This document shows positions 35,061 through 41,477 of a stretch of DNA of 64,000 nucleotides, piece after piece. Within the stretch, counting starts at the first letter, position 1. Every line of letters starts with the position of its first letter. The notes beneath the pieces are model-generated. The model worked only from the letters and a program-made list of their open reading frames with translations, did no database searches and was not told the origin of the DNA. The stretch spans positions 2,762,001-2,826,000 of the forward strand of contig NZ_FNSI01000001.1 of assembly GCF_900104955.1 (NCBI RefSeq), read 5' to 3'. This stretch comes from Beijerinckia sp. 28-YEA-48. GTDB taxonomy: Bacteria; Pseudomonadota; Alphaproteobacteria; Rhizobiales; Beijerinckiaceae. Both the position numbers and the translations under genes were made by a program.

Positions 35061-35275
35061 GACTTGGCTCCCTGCTGATCAGTGGTGGGCTCGCTGCACT
35101 GCGGAATTTCGTCGACATCCTCGCAGTGGCAACAGCACGACCATCCGCAGGTCTCGCACCCTGGACCGTTGTGATACCCGGCGCTGCGAAAGAACATGTC
35201 GATTTCGCCGTCGTCCATTCTTGGTGTATGTCCGCGAGCTTTCATGGCATCGAACCAATTTTCATCCATCGCCAT
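35057..35275 (-). CDS. Cysteine-rich small phage protein
   Basis: A protein of 72 residues. The centre carries CETCGWSCCCHCED and then EIPQC, seven cysteines within 24 residues; this is probably a metal-binding knuckle. The N-terminal half is ordinary (ENWFDAMKARGHTPRMDDGE). I chose the ATG at 35275 because GAGGG lies 6 bases upstream. The function is unknown. Confidence 0.66.
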   Translation of the reverse strand: MAMDENWFDAMKARGHTPRMDDGEIDMFFRSAGYHNGPGCETCGWSCCCHCEDVDEIPQCSEPTTDQQGAKS

Positions 35276-35291
35276 TTGGCGCCCTCCGAAC

Positions 35292-35684
35292 TCAGTTCCT
35301 GAAGTCGATATTCGGAACAATGGCCGCCGGCTTGAACGTCACCCGGTAGTGGTAGACGTTGGCGGCTGCCGCCTCCATCTGCTCCGAGAAATAGGTGACG
35401 TTGTCGCTCAGGCCGAGGAAGTGCTTCTTGTACTGGCCCGCGCCGGTCTTGCAGGTGACGGACAGCTTCTTGTCGGTCTGGGTCTGCGCGCAGAGGCCCT
35501 CGATAGTGAGGATGTAGTCGTTGGTGATCCCGTTGTAGAAAACGATCCGGCGGTTAATCTCGAAATTGTCGGCAGCCTGCGAGAGGTTGCGTGATGCAAC
35601 ATCGGCGTCATTTGAGCAGGCGGCCAGGCCGAGCGTGATCGCTGCGACGAGCAGCATGCCCGTCACCTTGTGTATATTCGTCAT
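35292..35684 (-). CDS. Phage beta-sandwich-type lipoprotein
   Basis: A lipoprotein of 130 residues. The signal peptide and lipobox are LLVAAITLGLAAC, with Cys22 to be lipidated. The mature part matches the beta-sandwich lipoproteins found in many phages (RRIVFYNGITNDYILTIEG, LSVTCKTGAGQYKKHF). It should sit on the periplasmic face of a membrane. Such phage lipoproteins are candidates for superinfection exclusion, which is inference. AAAGGAAA precedes the ATG. Confidence 0.78.
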   Translation of the reverse strand: MTNIHKVTGMLLVAAITLGLAACSNDADVASRNLSQAADNFEINRRIVFYNGITNDYILTIEGLCAQTQTDKKLSVTCKTGAGQYKKHFLGLSDNVTYFSEQMEAAAANVYHYRVTFKPAAIVPNIDFRN

Positions 35685-35699
35685 GTTTTCGATTTCCTT

Positions 35700-35918
35700 T
35701 TAAACGTCCTGGCCGTCGACCATAGTCAACGTAGGATAGCCTTGCAGTGAACACTCACCGGAGACGGAGTCTCCCCACTCTTCGGGTCTTTCGTATGCGG
35801 TAAACGAGGCGGCATCATCGAGCACGCCCTTGACGATGCGCTCTGCCTCCTCTGCGCTTTCGGCCTCGACTGTGACTGCAGCCTTGAGGCTCATGTCGAA
35901 TGTGTAATGTTTGGTCAT
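35700..35918 (-). CDS. Small acidic phage protein of unknown function
   Basis: A protein of 72 residues (MTKHYTFDMSLKAAVTVEAE start). The beta-alpha pattern with ESAEEAERIVKGVLDD suggests a small ferredoxin-like fold of the kind seen in DpnD/PcfM-like phage proteins. The ATG overlaps the stop of the MazG-like gene. No function is known. Confidence 0.65.
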   Translation of the reverse strand: MTKHYTFDMSLKAAVTVEAESAEEAERIVKGVLDDAASFTAYERPEEWGDSVSGECSLQGYPTLTMVDGQDV

Positions 35919-36229
35919 GTCGCCGACGCCTCCTCGATCATGGCGTGCCATTTCACGTACCCCTGCTCCTTCGCGCTGACGCGCAATGGGTCGGGATACG
36001 TCGCAAAAAGGAATGATGTGGTGTTGATGCAAGCGATGACATCGGCCATTTCCCGAGCCAGTTCCTCCAGATTGGTGAGGCCGCTCTTCGGGTCCAGCTC
36101 GCCCGCACCCTGCATGAGACAGCGCGAGGCTCGGCCTGCCAGCTCGTTGCATTCCTCACCCAGCTTGGCGAGGACGGCGATGCGGATCGGGTTCGTCTCC
36201 GGTATCCACGGTGAGATGGTGTCGGTCAT
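35915..36229 (-). CDS. MazG-like nucleotide pyrophosphohydrolase
   Basis: A protein of 104 residues with an all-alpha NTP-PPase pattern: AVLAKLGEECNELAGRASRC, then TNLEELAREMADVIACIN. The E-x2-E and later E-x3-D acidic positions fit the metal-binding helices of the MazG/DUF550 group. Phage MazG-like proteins hydrolyse (d)NTPs or alarmones. I chose the ATG at 36229, overlapping the upstream membrane-protein gene by four bases. Confidence 0.75.
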   Translation of the reverse strand: MTDTISPWIPETNPIRIAVLAKLGEECNELAGRASRCLMQGAGELDPKSGLTNLEELAREMADVIACINTTSFLFATYPDPLRVSAKEQGYVKWHAMIEEASAT

Positions 36230-36408
36230 GTAGGCACCTGCCACAGAAGGGAGTAGACGGCGTAAAAACTGGAGGGAACCCACAGCACCAGCATCGTCCG
36301 CTCCAGTTTCGACCAGGCCTTCCAGCTGTCGAAGCTGGCAAACGAGACGCCGATGCCCATCACCAAGAGGATGATGGCCGCTAGGAGATTAAGGAGAGCC
36401 AGGACCAT
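36226..36408 (-). CDS. Small two-helix membrane protein
   Basis: A protein of 60 residues with two hydrophobic helices: LALLNLLAAIILLVMGIGVS and TMLVLWVPSSFYAVYSLLW. It overlaps the next membrane-protein gene by 20 bases and the MazG-like gene by four. It is holin-sized, but its place among early genes makes a lysis role doubtful. Confidence 0.62.
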   Translation of the reverse strand: MVLALLNLLAAIILLVMGIGVSFASFDSWKAWSKLERTMLVLWVPSSFYAVYSLLWQVPT

Positions 36409-36586
36409 CTGAGTCCTCCCATGGTGGGGACAGCTTGACTGCCGCGACGAGTGATGAGGCGCCCGCAACGAGAGCGGCTGTGATAATGTGAGCCGGCCAA
36501 CTGTCTCCGAACGTCACAAGAACAACGAAGATGAACAGTGACTGGAGGAGCTGACAGAGGCCGACTAGGTTCAGGATGACACTCAT
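36389..36586 (-). CDS. Small two-helix membrane protein
   Basis: A protein of 65 residues with helices at about 4-26 (LNLVGLCQLLQSLFIFVVLV) and 32-51 (HIITAALVAGASSLVAAVKL), and an acidic Pro-rich tail. It is not related in sequence to the adjacent membrane protein. Its start overlaps the upstream stop by four bases. Confidence 0.62.
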   Translation of the reverse strand: MSVILNLVGLCQLLQSLFIFVVLVTFGDSWPAHIITAALVAGASSLVAAVKLSPPWEDSDGPGSP

Positions 36587-36777
36587 GGGCGCAGGCCTTT
36601 CACACCACGACGCTTGGCCGTGTTGAGGTGACGACGAAGACCGCGTGTCATGTTCGGAAGCACGACTGTTTCCTGAAGCTCCTTCGCATAGCGGACGTGG
36701 GCCTGCTTCTTCATCTCGAGCATGGCCGCTTCGGCTAGTTCTGCCTGCACGAGGAAGTTGGTCACTTTGCTCTCCAC
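36583..36777 (-). CDS. Small basic helical phage protein
   Basis: A protein of 64 residues: an acidic first helix (QAELAEAAMLEMKKQAHV) and a very basic C-terminus (RGLRRHLNTAKRRGVKGLRP). Nucleic acid binding is possible. No family was recognised. Confidence 0.6.
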   Translation of the reverse strand: MESKVTNFLVQAELAEAAMLEMKKQAHVRYAKELQETVVLPNMTRGLRRHLNTAKRRGVKGLRP

Positions 36778-36780
36778 TGG

Positions 36781-36999
36781 CTAATGCTCCTGTCTGAAAA
36801 GGCCGACGTAGAACGTGCCGGTGATATCTAGGAGTTCACTGATGTAATGGTGACCCCTTCCATCGGGACATCTGATGAAGAGTCCGTACGAGTCCTCTTC
36901 AATTTTGAGTACCGCGTTGGCCGGCAGGCAGTCGAACCGGTCGTCGGCTCGAACATAGTCGCCTTTTCCGCAGTCGCAGACCTTGATAAATTCGCTCAT
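36781..36999 (-). CDS. Small beta-rich phage protein
   Basis: A protein of 72 residues starting MSEFIKVCDCGKGDYVRADD. The strand-like segments and a CxC motif suggest a small barrel-like fold. The ATG at 36999 overlaps the stop of the 52-residue gene (ATGA), which fixes the start. Confidence 0.62.
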   Translation of the reverse strand: MSEFIKVCDCGKGDYVRADDRFDCLPANAVLKIEEDSYGLFIRCPDGRGHHYISELLDITGTFYVGLFRQEH

Positions 37000-37154
37000 T
37001 CCGAACGAGGCTCGGCCAGGTGAGCCTTCACCTGCTCTCGGAATCCTGCGAACCACTCCACTAGGTCGGCGCCGTTGACCGGCGTTTCATCGTCATCGAA
37101 CTCGGGCCAGGCTTCGACAAGATCGTGCAACAAGTCCCGGTCAGTCGTTGGCAT
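36996..37154 (-). CDS. Tiny acidic phage protein (52 residues)
   Basis: A short gene running from ATG 37154 to a TGA that overlaps the ATG of the next gene. The 52-residue product begins MPTTDRDLLHDLVEAWPEFD, is strongly acidic (DDDETPV) and ends with QVKAHLAEPRSE. It fills the only gap between two phage genes and uses overlapping codons at both ends, which supports it. Confidence 0.62.
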   Translation of the reverse strand: MPTTDRDLLHDLVEAWPEFDDDETPVNGADLVEWFAGFREQVKAHLAEPRSE

Positions 37155-37320
37155 AGGTCACCACCCATTGTGCAATGTGAATCAGACAGAAGATCGGCAT
37201 CAGGACCCAGGCAAGAGCGAGTATCCACATGAAGTCTCCGGCTGTGGTTCGCTTGCCTTCAAACGCTCGAACTCCGCAAGAGAGGCAGGTCCATAGTGCA
37301 ACCCAGAGGATGAAAGACAT
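37141..37320 (-). CDS. Small two-helix membrane protein
   Basis: A protein of 59 residues with helices at about 2-16 (SFILWVALWTCLSCGV) and 29-52 (FMWILALAWVLMPIFCLIHI). GGAG stands 11 bases ahead of the ATG. It overlaps the 119-residue gene by 121 bases in a different frame, so one of the two may be translated weakly. Confidence 0.55.
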   Translation of the reverse strand: MSFILWVALWTCLSCGVRAFEGKRTTAGDFMWILALAWVLMPIFCLIHIAQWVVTYAND

Positions 37321-37559
37321 CGATGAAGGTGCTCCAGCAGATTGTCGGGAAGCGGAGATTGGAAGGCTGGATAAAGAACGGGCCCACCTTGGTTCAGATG
37401 GGCCTGTATGGTGTAGAGGCTCAGATCGAGCAGCCACTTGAAGTGCTCGATGTCCGTCTCATCAAACGGTACGTTGCGCCCCTTCATTGTGTAGATGATG
37501 CACGTTTGAGGCTGGGCTTGGGTCCCCAGATGACCCTCGATAACCTGAAGGAGTTTCAT
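37200..37559 (-). CDS. Phage protein of unknown function
   Basis: A protein of 119 residues: MKLLQVIEGHLG, IIYTMKGRNVPFDETDIEHF and PLPDNLLEHLHRCLSSSG. The composition is protein-like, with no frame bias against it. It overlaps the upstream gene by 98 bases and the downstream membrane-protein gene by 121 bases. No domain was recognised. Confidence 0.55.
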   Translation of the reverse strand: MKLLQVIEGHLGTQAQPQTCIIYTMKGRNVPFDETDIEHFKWLLDLSLYTIQAHLNQGGPVLYPAFQSPLPDNLLEHLHRCLSSSGLHYGPASLAEFERLKASEPQPETSCGYSLLPGS

Positions 37560-37698
37560 CTTCGCGCTCCCGATGGATCAGTACCCAGACACCCGTCCCC
37601 GGAATGAGTGCGAACGTGTCGATGTAGGTTCCGGGGAATGTGGGGTTGCCGAAACGATCGACAAGTTCGGGGAAGGCCCTACGCCGGTGCCAGAGCAT
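37462..37698 (-). CDS. Small phage protein of unknown function
   Basis: A protein of 78 residues. The first half looks folded (ELVDRFGNPTFPGTYIDTFA, GTGVWVLIHREREDE) and the second, overlapping the next gene, is low-complexity. GAGG stands 9 bases before the ATG at 37698, and the start overlaps the metallophosphoesterase stop by 20 bases. Confidence 0.5.
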   Translation of the reverse strand: MLWHRRRAFPELVDRFGNPTFPGTYIDTFALIPGTGVWVLIHREREDETPSGYRGSSGDPSPASNVHHLHNEGAQRTV

Positions 37699-38191
37699 AG
37701 GACGCAGCCTCTATCAGAGTGAGAGGACGGAAATCGGCCACGCCATCGACACCAACGTCGAGACTTCCTGGAATGCGATCAGGAAGAGTGGCGTGACAGT
37801 GGCCATGGAGGTGGATGCCACCACGACGCTGACCTGCCCAGGTTCGAAGCGGGTAGTGGCAAAGCGTGAGGTGGAAGTCCCCCAGCTGGACTTCCAAGAA
37901 CTGGATAACCTGCTCCCATTGGGGGAGCTTGCGGGTCATGCTGTGGTCGTGGTTCCCCCAGATCAGGATCTTCTTGCCATGCAGCTGGGTGAGCAGAGAC
38001 TGCATATCTCGAGGCTTGCTGTGGAAGGCGAAGTCCCCAAGGTGGAAGACCGTGTCCTCGGGTTGGACGTAGTAATTCCACCGTTGGATGAGAGCAGCAT
38101 TCATCTCCTCAACCGAGGCGAATGGCCTTCGGCAGTAGTTGATAATGTTGGCGTGCCCGAAGTGGGTGTCGGCGGTGAACCAGACGGTCAT
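37679..38191 (-). CDS. Metallophosphoesterase
   Basis: A phage calcineurin-like phosphoesterase of 170 residues with every metal-binding motif: FTADTHFGHANI, HLGDFAFHS, IWGNHDHSM, LCHYPL and HLHGHCH. The start ATG at 38191 overlaps the stop of the phosphoribosyltransferase-like gene. Phage enzymes of this kind may act in nucleotide or RNA-end metabolism; the substrate is not predictable. Confidence 0.88.
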   Translation of the reverse strand: MTVWFTADTHFGHANIINYCRRPFASVEEMNAALIQRWNYYVQPEDTVFHLGDFAFHSKPRDMQSLLTQLHGKKILIWGNHDHSMTRKLPQWEQVIQFLEVQLGDFHLTLCHYPLRTWAGQRRGGIHLHGHCHATLPDRIPGSLDVGVDGVADFRPLTLIEAASYALAPA

Positions 38192-38547
38192 GCGGCCCTC
38201 TCGTGTCGGAAATGTTGGGGTTTGGTTGCCTCGTACCAAAAGGCCACTCGGGGTGGCTCTTCGTAGACGGTGATGATCAGTGGGGTTTCTTCGAGATACT
38301 TCCGCTCGGCCTTCCTAAGGGTGGCCCCGCTCTCCCTGGCCGTGTCGATGATCAGAAGTCGACCGAGGTGGCGAGGGTGGCGGGCACCGTAGGGAATGAA
38401 CGGAATGCCGAGCAGGTGGGAGGTGTAGACGCTTGCTAGCGCTCCTGATCTCCCCGGTCCTGTTACGGCACCGAGGTCGTCTGTTGTGTAGGTGGTAAGG
38501 ATTTCTCGCAGACGAGCCGAGAACTCGGTCTCCGAGACTATCCTCAA
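38188..38547 (-). CDS. Phosphoribosyltransferase-like protein
   Basis: A protein of 119 residues. The type I PRTase motifs are VTGPGRSGALASVY (upstream loop) and RLLIIDTARESGATLRKA, the PRPP-binding region, here with Asp-Thr in place of the usual Asp-Asp. It is shorter than most PRTases. A TTG start at 38547 forms a TTGA overlap with the upstream stop, mimicking the ATGA couplings nearby; a GTG at 38553 is an alternative. The link to nucleotide salvage, together with the MazG-like and phosphoesterase genes, is inferred. Confidence 0.78.
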   Translation of the reverse strand: MRIVSETEFSARLREILTTYTTDDLGAVTGPGRSGALASVYTSHLLGIPFIPYGARHPRHLGRLLIIDTARESGATLRKAERKYLEETPLIITVYEEPPRVAFWYEATKPQHFRHERAA

Positions 38548-38744
38548 AGCCACCCCACAACAGCACCCACGGGTAGCAGGCCGATCCCCAGGAGGCGGAG
38601 TACTTCCATCAACCCCCACTGCGACAACGGCACAGCCGTCTGGGCTAAGAGGAATAGCTTGTACAGATTCATGACCCAGCCAACAGCACCCATCAGGGCA
38701 ACGCCAAAGCCGAACGCCCACAAACCTGCGGTGAATTTGCTCAT
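38544..38744 (-). CDS. Small two-helix membrane protein
   Basis: A protein of 66 residues with helices at about 4-24 (FTAGLWAFGFGVALMGAVGW) and 46-66 (EVLRLLGIGLLPVGAVVGWL). The stop is inside the start of the PRTase-like gene. No family was recognised. Confidence 0.6.
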   Translation of the reverse strand: MSKFTAGLWAFGFGVALMGAVGWVMNLYKLFLLAQTAVPLSQWGLMEVLRLLGIGLLPVGAVVGWL

Positions 38745-38760
38745 AGTGTATTTTCCTGGG

Positions 38761-39018
38761 TTAGATAAGGATCAGCTGTTCAGCCACGTCCCGGCTGACC
38801 TGGATCGGCTTGGGTGCGGGTCGTACGAAGGCTATAGCCTTCACGACCACCAGCTCGGCCGCCGGTCGATCAGTATGGGAGAGCAAGGTCTCCGCATGCT
38901 TGATGGCCTCGTCTTCGGTGGCCTTCCACTTGCGATGCGAGGTGTGAACAAGAGGGGCGATGACGCAGTAACGCTCTTCGGTCTGCACGACCTGGGTGGG
39001 CTTCGGACGACGAGCCAT
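38761..39018 (-). CDS. Small phage protein of unknown function
   Basis: A protein of 85 residues starting MARRPKPTQVVQTEERYCVI. It has a basic N-terminus and an alternating strand-helix-strand pattern (EDEAIKHAETLLSHTD, ELVVVKAIAFVRP). TAGGAG stands 9 bases before the ATG. It follows a large inverted repeat (39048-39093). Confidence 0.63.
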   Translation of the reverse strand: MARRPKPTQVVQTEERYCVIAPLVHTSHRKWKATEDEAIKHAETLLSHTDRPAAELVVVKAIAFVRPAPKPIQVSRDVAEQLILI

Positions 39019-39047
39019 GGGTATCTCCTAATAAAATGGGGGCAGCT

Positions 39048-39093
39048 TCCCCAGGGGTGCTGATGCAGTCCCCTCATCTCTCACCCCTGGGGA
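39048..39093 (-). promoter_or_regulatory. Large inverted repeat with self-complementary arms
   Basis: TCCCCAGGGGTG (39048-39059) and CACCCCTGGGGA (39082-39093) are perfectly complementary over 12 bases, with a 22-base loop. Each arm also contains its own palindrome (CCCCAGGGG, CCCCTGGGG). It occupies the 128-base gap between two leftward genes and could be a terminator, an attenuator with two foldings, or paired operators. Confidence 0.6.
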
Positions 39094-39146
39094 TTACGGT
39101 CCGCCGTAAGACCCATCGAAAACCAGAGATAAGGGGATCTGTGTTG

Positions 39147-39374
39147 TCAGCGGTCGACCACTGCCAGCTCGCAATGGATCACGTGTTTGAGGTTGAGGTA
39201 CCAAGAGGAATCGTCGATGGACCGAATTCTGGCCCAGCCATCTCCGCTGATGCTCAGCACTTCCCAAGCCTTGGACTCGACGTGACCATTGATGAGACCA
39301 ACGTTGGAGATCATGACCTTCTTGGCGGGGTCTAGGCCGTTGACCTGGTTAAACAACGTGATTGGTGTGTTCAT
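39147..39374 (-). CDS. Small beta-rich phage protein
   Basis: A protein of 75 residues (MNTPITLFNQVNGLDPAKKV) with several short strands (AWEVLSISGDGWARI, YLNLKHVIHCELAVV). AAGGTG stands 7 bases before the ATG at 39374. It overlaps the upstream paralogue gene by 26 bases. Confidence 0.62.
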   Translation of the reverse strand: MNTPITLFNQVNGLDPAKKVMISNVGLINGHVESKAWEVLSISGDGWARIRSIDDSSWYLNLKHVIHCELAVVDR

Positions 39375-39735
39375 CAATCACCTTCGTGTTGAGACCATTC
39401 TCCCCGGCGAACTTCGCAAAATGAGCCGGCCACTCCGATACCTGTGACTTGTCGTGAACCTTTTGCAGGTCCCGGAAGAAGTCAAAATTCTCGAGCCCGA
39501 CACCGAGGCCTTCTGTGAGCACAGCCTCAAGCATGACGTCGTCGCCATTGTCGAACTTGGGGCTGTATTTATCGTCGGGGATCAGCATCCCTACCGCGCA
39601 CTTGTGGCCTTGCGGGCTCCGGTACATACAGAAGATGTCGTCCTCGTCCTTCTTCCGCAACGACCGGGTGCCCTGCTTCAGCAACCCACCGACTGCGCGA
39701 TCGAAATAATCCTGCTTCTGTTCTTGGGTAAGCAT
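39349..39735 (-). CDS. Phage protein, paralogue of the 44162-44548 protein
   Basis: A protein of 128 residues. CMYRSPQGHKCAVGMLIPDD matches CRYRGPNGTKCALGILITDD of the gene at 44162-44548, and both are followed by FFRDLQKVHD / EFLAAIQDAHD and a similar C-terminus (FAGENGLNTKVID / IAAQYGLNPQVLD). The two copies lie on either side of the DUF6197-like array. The paired Cys residues suggest a small metal or disulfide site; the function is unknown. Confidence 0.72.
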   Translation of the reverse strand: MLTQEQKQDYFDRAVGGLLKQGTRSLRKKDEDDIFCMYRSPQGHKCAVGMLIPDDKYSPKFDNGDDVMLEAVLTEGLGVGLENFDFFRDLQKVHDKSQVSEWPAHFAKFAGENGLNTKVIDEHTNHVV

Positions 39736-39917
39736 CGACGAACCTTTCTAAGTTTCTCGTGGAAGTTCTTCCGAAGGCGTTGCTCTTCGGTTCGAGGTTT
39801 GGGGCGAAGCACCTGATGGACGCGCGCCTTCGACACGCCGACTGCTCTTGCAATCTGCGCGTAGGAAAGGTTATGCGTGTCTCGGAGGTGCTTGGCCTGG
39901 GTGGACCAAGTGGGCAT
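39678..39917 (-). CDS. Small HTH DNA-binding protein
   Basis: A protein of 79 residues. HNLSYAQIARAVGVSKARVHQVL is a clear helix-turn-helix, and the rest is very basic (RLRKNFHEKLRKVRRCLPKN). It could regulate the early region. No SD is visible before the ATG at 39917, and the start is only 11 bases from a rightward GTG, so control here is unusual. It overlaps the next gene by 58 bases. Confidence 0.65.
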   Translation of the reverse strand: MPTWSTQAKHLRDTHNLSYAQIARAVGVSKARVHQVLRPKPRTEEQRLRKNFHEKLRKVRRCLPKNRSRIISIAQSVGC

Positions 39918-39928
39918 GGGGGGATGCG

Positions 39929-40183
39929 GTGGCCTGGGTTCTAAAAGAATTGAATGACAAGCAGCTGGAATTAGCGCTTGAAAGTTTCAACAGCCGTCGG
40001 ACGAGCCTTCAAGGTGAACAGGCGAGTATCCGAGCATCGCAAGAGTCCTTGCTAAGGGCCCGTCTGCCTAATCAGGACCAAATCGACGCGCTCCAGGTAA
40101 GCCTTGAGGTACTTATCAATATTGAGCTTCATACCTCTCGTGAGATTGAAAAGCTTGAAGCTGAGATAGAGAGCCGGAAGTAG
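39929..40183 (+). CDS. Coiled-coil small protein on the opposite strand
   Basis: The only rightward gene candidate between 26 and 51 kb. From a GTG at 39929 (GGGGGG upstream) it encodes 84 residues with a heptad-like, Glu/Leu/Ser-rich pattern (LNDKQLELALESFNSRRTSL, EVLINIELHTSREIEKLEAE), likely a coiled coil. It is divergent from the HTH gene and convergent with the 55-residue gene. An antisense artefact is possible, but the composition is protein-like. Confidence 0.5.
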   Translation: MAWVLKELNDKQLELALESFNSRRTSLQGEQASIRASQESLLRARLPNQDQIDALQVSLEVLINIELHTSREIEKLEAEIESRK

Positions 40184-40187
40184 CCAG

Positions 40188-40355
40188 TTACGCCCTGACG
40201 AGCAGTTCTTTAACCTCGTCCTTGAGCGTGGCTTCGTCCTCCCAAAGGCGCGGTGGACGGTCCCAGTCGTTGAGATCACACTTGAGTGCCCGGATCGCAT
40301 TGTCGATCCGGTCGTCGATGAGACGTACGAGAGCCTCGAACTGTTCCTCAGACAT
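40188..40355 (-). CDS. Very small acidic phage protein
   Basis: A protein of 55 residues, helical and acidic (MSEEQFEALVRLIDDRIDNA, EDEATLKDEVKELLVRA). The start at 40355 overlaps the end of the upstream paralogue gene by eight bases. No family was recognised. Confidence 0.6.
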   Translation of the reverse strand: MSEEQFEALVRLIDDRIDNAIRALKCDLNDWDRPPRLWEDEATLKDEVKELLVRA

Positions 40356-40746
40356 AGCAAAGGGGCTCCTCGCCGCTCTGCTGCTCAGCCCAGTTCTTAG
40401 GCAGACCATGCTCGAGCAGCCAGTAGATGCGCTTGGCAGCTCCCTGTGGAGTATTGTCTAGGTAACTCCACCCTGGTCCGAAGGCCCAGTCCCACTCGTC
40501 CGAGTAGTGGGCGAGGTCGAACTGATTGCGTGAATAGCTCTGCCACGAGTAGCAATCCGCGCTGGGCTCAATACCCGCTGCGGGGCCATGACCAAGAGCA
40601 CACGCAATTGCGCCGCAATCGTGCTTCGCCGGGCTGTATTCGTGATCCCGGTAAGCGCTAACGCAGTACCATTTCATGTCAAACTCGTACTCCACACGGC
40701 CGGTGATGAGATAGTCTGCGAGTTTTCTGAGGTTGTCTCTATTCAT
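40348..40746 (-). CDS. Phage protein, first of a tandem paralogue pair (CGxxAC-GHGPAAG family)
   Basis: A protein of 132 residues. It shares with its upstream neighbour the N-terminus NLRKLADYLITG, the core DCGAIACALGHGPAAGIEP and the C-terminus TPQGAAKRIYWLLEHGLPKN followed by EPLCY. A more distant relative is at 32550-32969. The two cysteines and the His of the core may bind metal. The function is unknown. It arose by tandem duplication with its neighbour. Confidence 0.72.
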   Translation of the reverse strand: MNRDNLRKLADYLITGRVEYEFDMKWYCVSAYRDHEYSPAKHDCGAIACALGHGPAAGIEPSADCYSWQSYSRNQFDLAHYSDEWDWAFGPGWSYLDNTPQGAAKRIYWLLEHGLPKNWAEQQSGEEPLCYV

Positions 40747-41134
40747 AGCAGAGAGGCTCCGTACGCATCATCTGTTTGTGCCAGTTCGACGGTAGTCCCT
40801 CGTCGAGGAGCCAATAGATGCGCCTCGCGGCCCCCTCCGGCGTGTTATCCGATCTTTCCCAGCTACCGGAGAAGAGCCACATACCCTCGTCGCTGAATAA
40901 CGAGAGGCCGAAATGGCGTCTCACATAGGTCGTCCAGGACTCATCCTTCTTGATAGGTTCGATCCCGGCGGCGGGTCCATGCCCAGCTGCGCAGGCGACG
41001 GTACCGCACTCATGGACCAACGGGGCGAGATCATCGCCGTACTCGTCGCGGCAGAAGGACCCCATATCGAAACGGCACGCGGTGGTGCCCGTTGCGAGGT
41101 AGTCGGCCAGCTTCTTGAGGTTTTCACGATGCAT
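40739..41134 (-). CDS. Phage protein, second of the tandem paralogue pair
   Basis: A protein of 131 residues: NLKKLADYLATG, ECGTVACAAGHGPAAGIEP and TPEGAARRIYWLLDEGLPSN. It is colinear with the neighbour over its whole length; the stop overlaps the neighbour's ATG by eight bases. I chose the ATG at 41134, which overlaps the first member of the DUF6197-like array by 11 bases. Confidence 0.72.
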   Translation of the reverse strand: MHRENLKKLADYLATGTTACRFDMGSFCRDEYGDDLAPLVHECGTVACAAGHGPAAGIEPIKKDESWTTYVRRHFGLSLFSDEGMWLFSGSWERSDNTPEGAARRIYWLLDEGLPSNWHKQMMRTEPLCYE

Positions 41135-41477
41135 TGGCGATAGCCTTATCCAAGAGTGCGAGTACTTCCCCGTGTTTACGGTTGTCTGCATCGTTGAACG
41201 CGATGACGATATCCGCTGCCACACCGTTGTTGTGGAGGTCTTTGGCCTCGGGTTCGATCAGCTTTGCGAGCGTCGACACCACTGCTGCCCGTGACCAGTG
41301 CGGTAGTTCGACCGCTCGGAGGGCGCCGAAGAGACACCAGCAGACCGCAGCTCCGCTCTCCGGAAGGAGCCCTGACATTCCGTCAGCGTTACGGGCGAGG
41401 CTATGTTGCGTCCACCGATCCGGGGTCGCCAGGTGGTTGCGGACAGCTTTGAGATTTTCAAGAAGCTGATTTGACAT
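41124..41477 (-). CDS. DUF6197-like array member 1
   Basis: A protein of 117 residues: LENLKAVRNHLATPDRWTQH, AAVCWCLFGALRAVEL and FNDADNRKHGEVLALLDKAI. All three family blocks are present. The signature matches my recollection of DUF6197, a small family of phages and actinobacteria without known function. The ATG is at 41477; its stop region overlaps the start of the CGxxAC paralogue. Confidence 0.75.
   Translation of the reverse strand: MSNQLLENLKAVRNHLATPDRWTQHSLARNADGMSGLLPESGAAVCWCLFGALRAVELPHWSRAAVVSTLAKLIEPEAKDLHNNGVAADIVIAFNDADNRKHGEVLALLDKAIANAS

Noticed and set aside
36226-36586. Holin-type lysis genes
   Set aside because: Two-helix proteins of holin size, but they lie amid early genes with no endolysin nearby.
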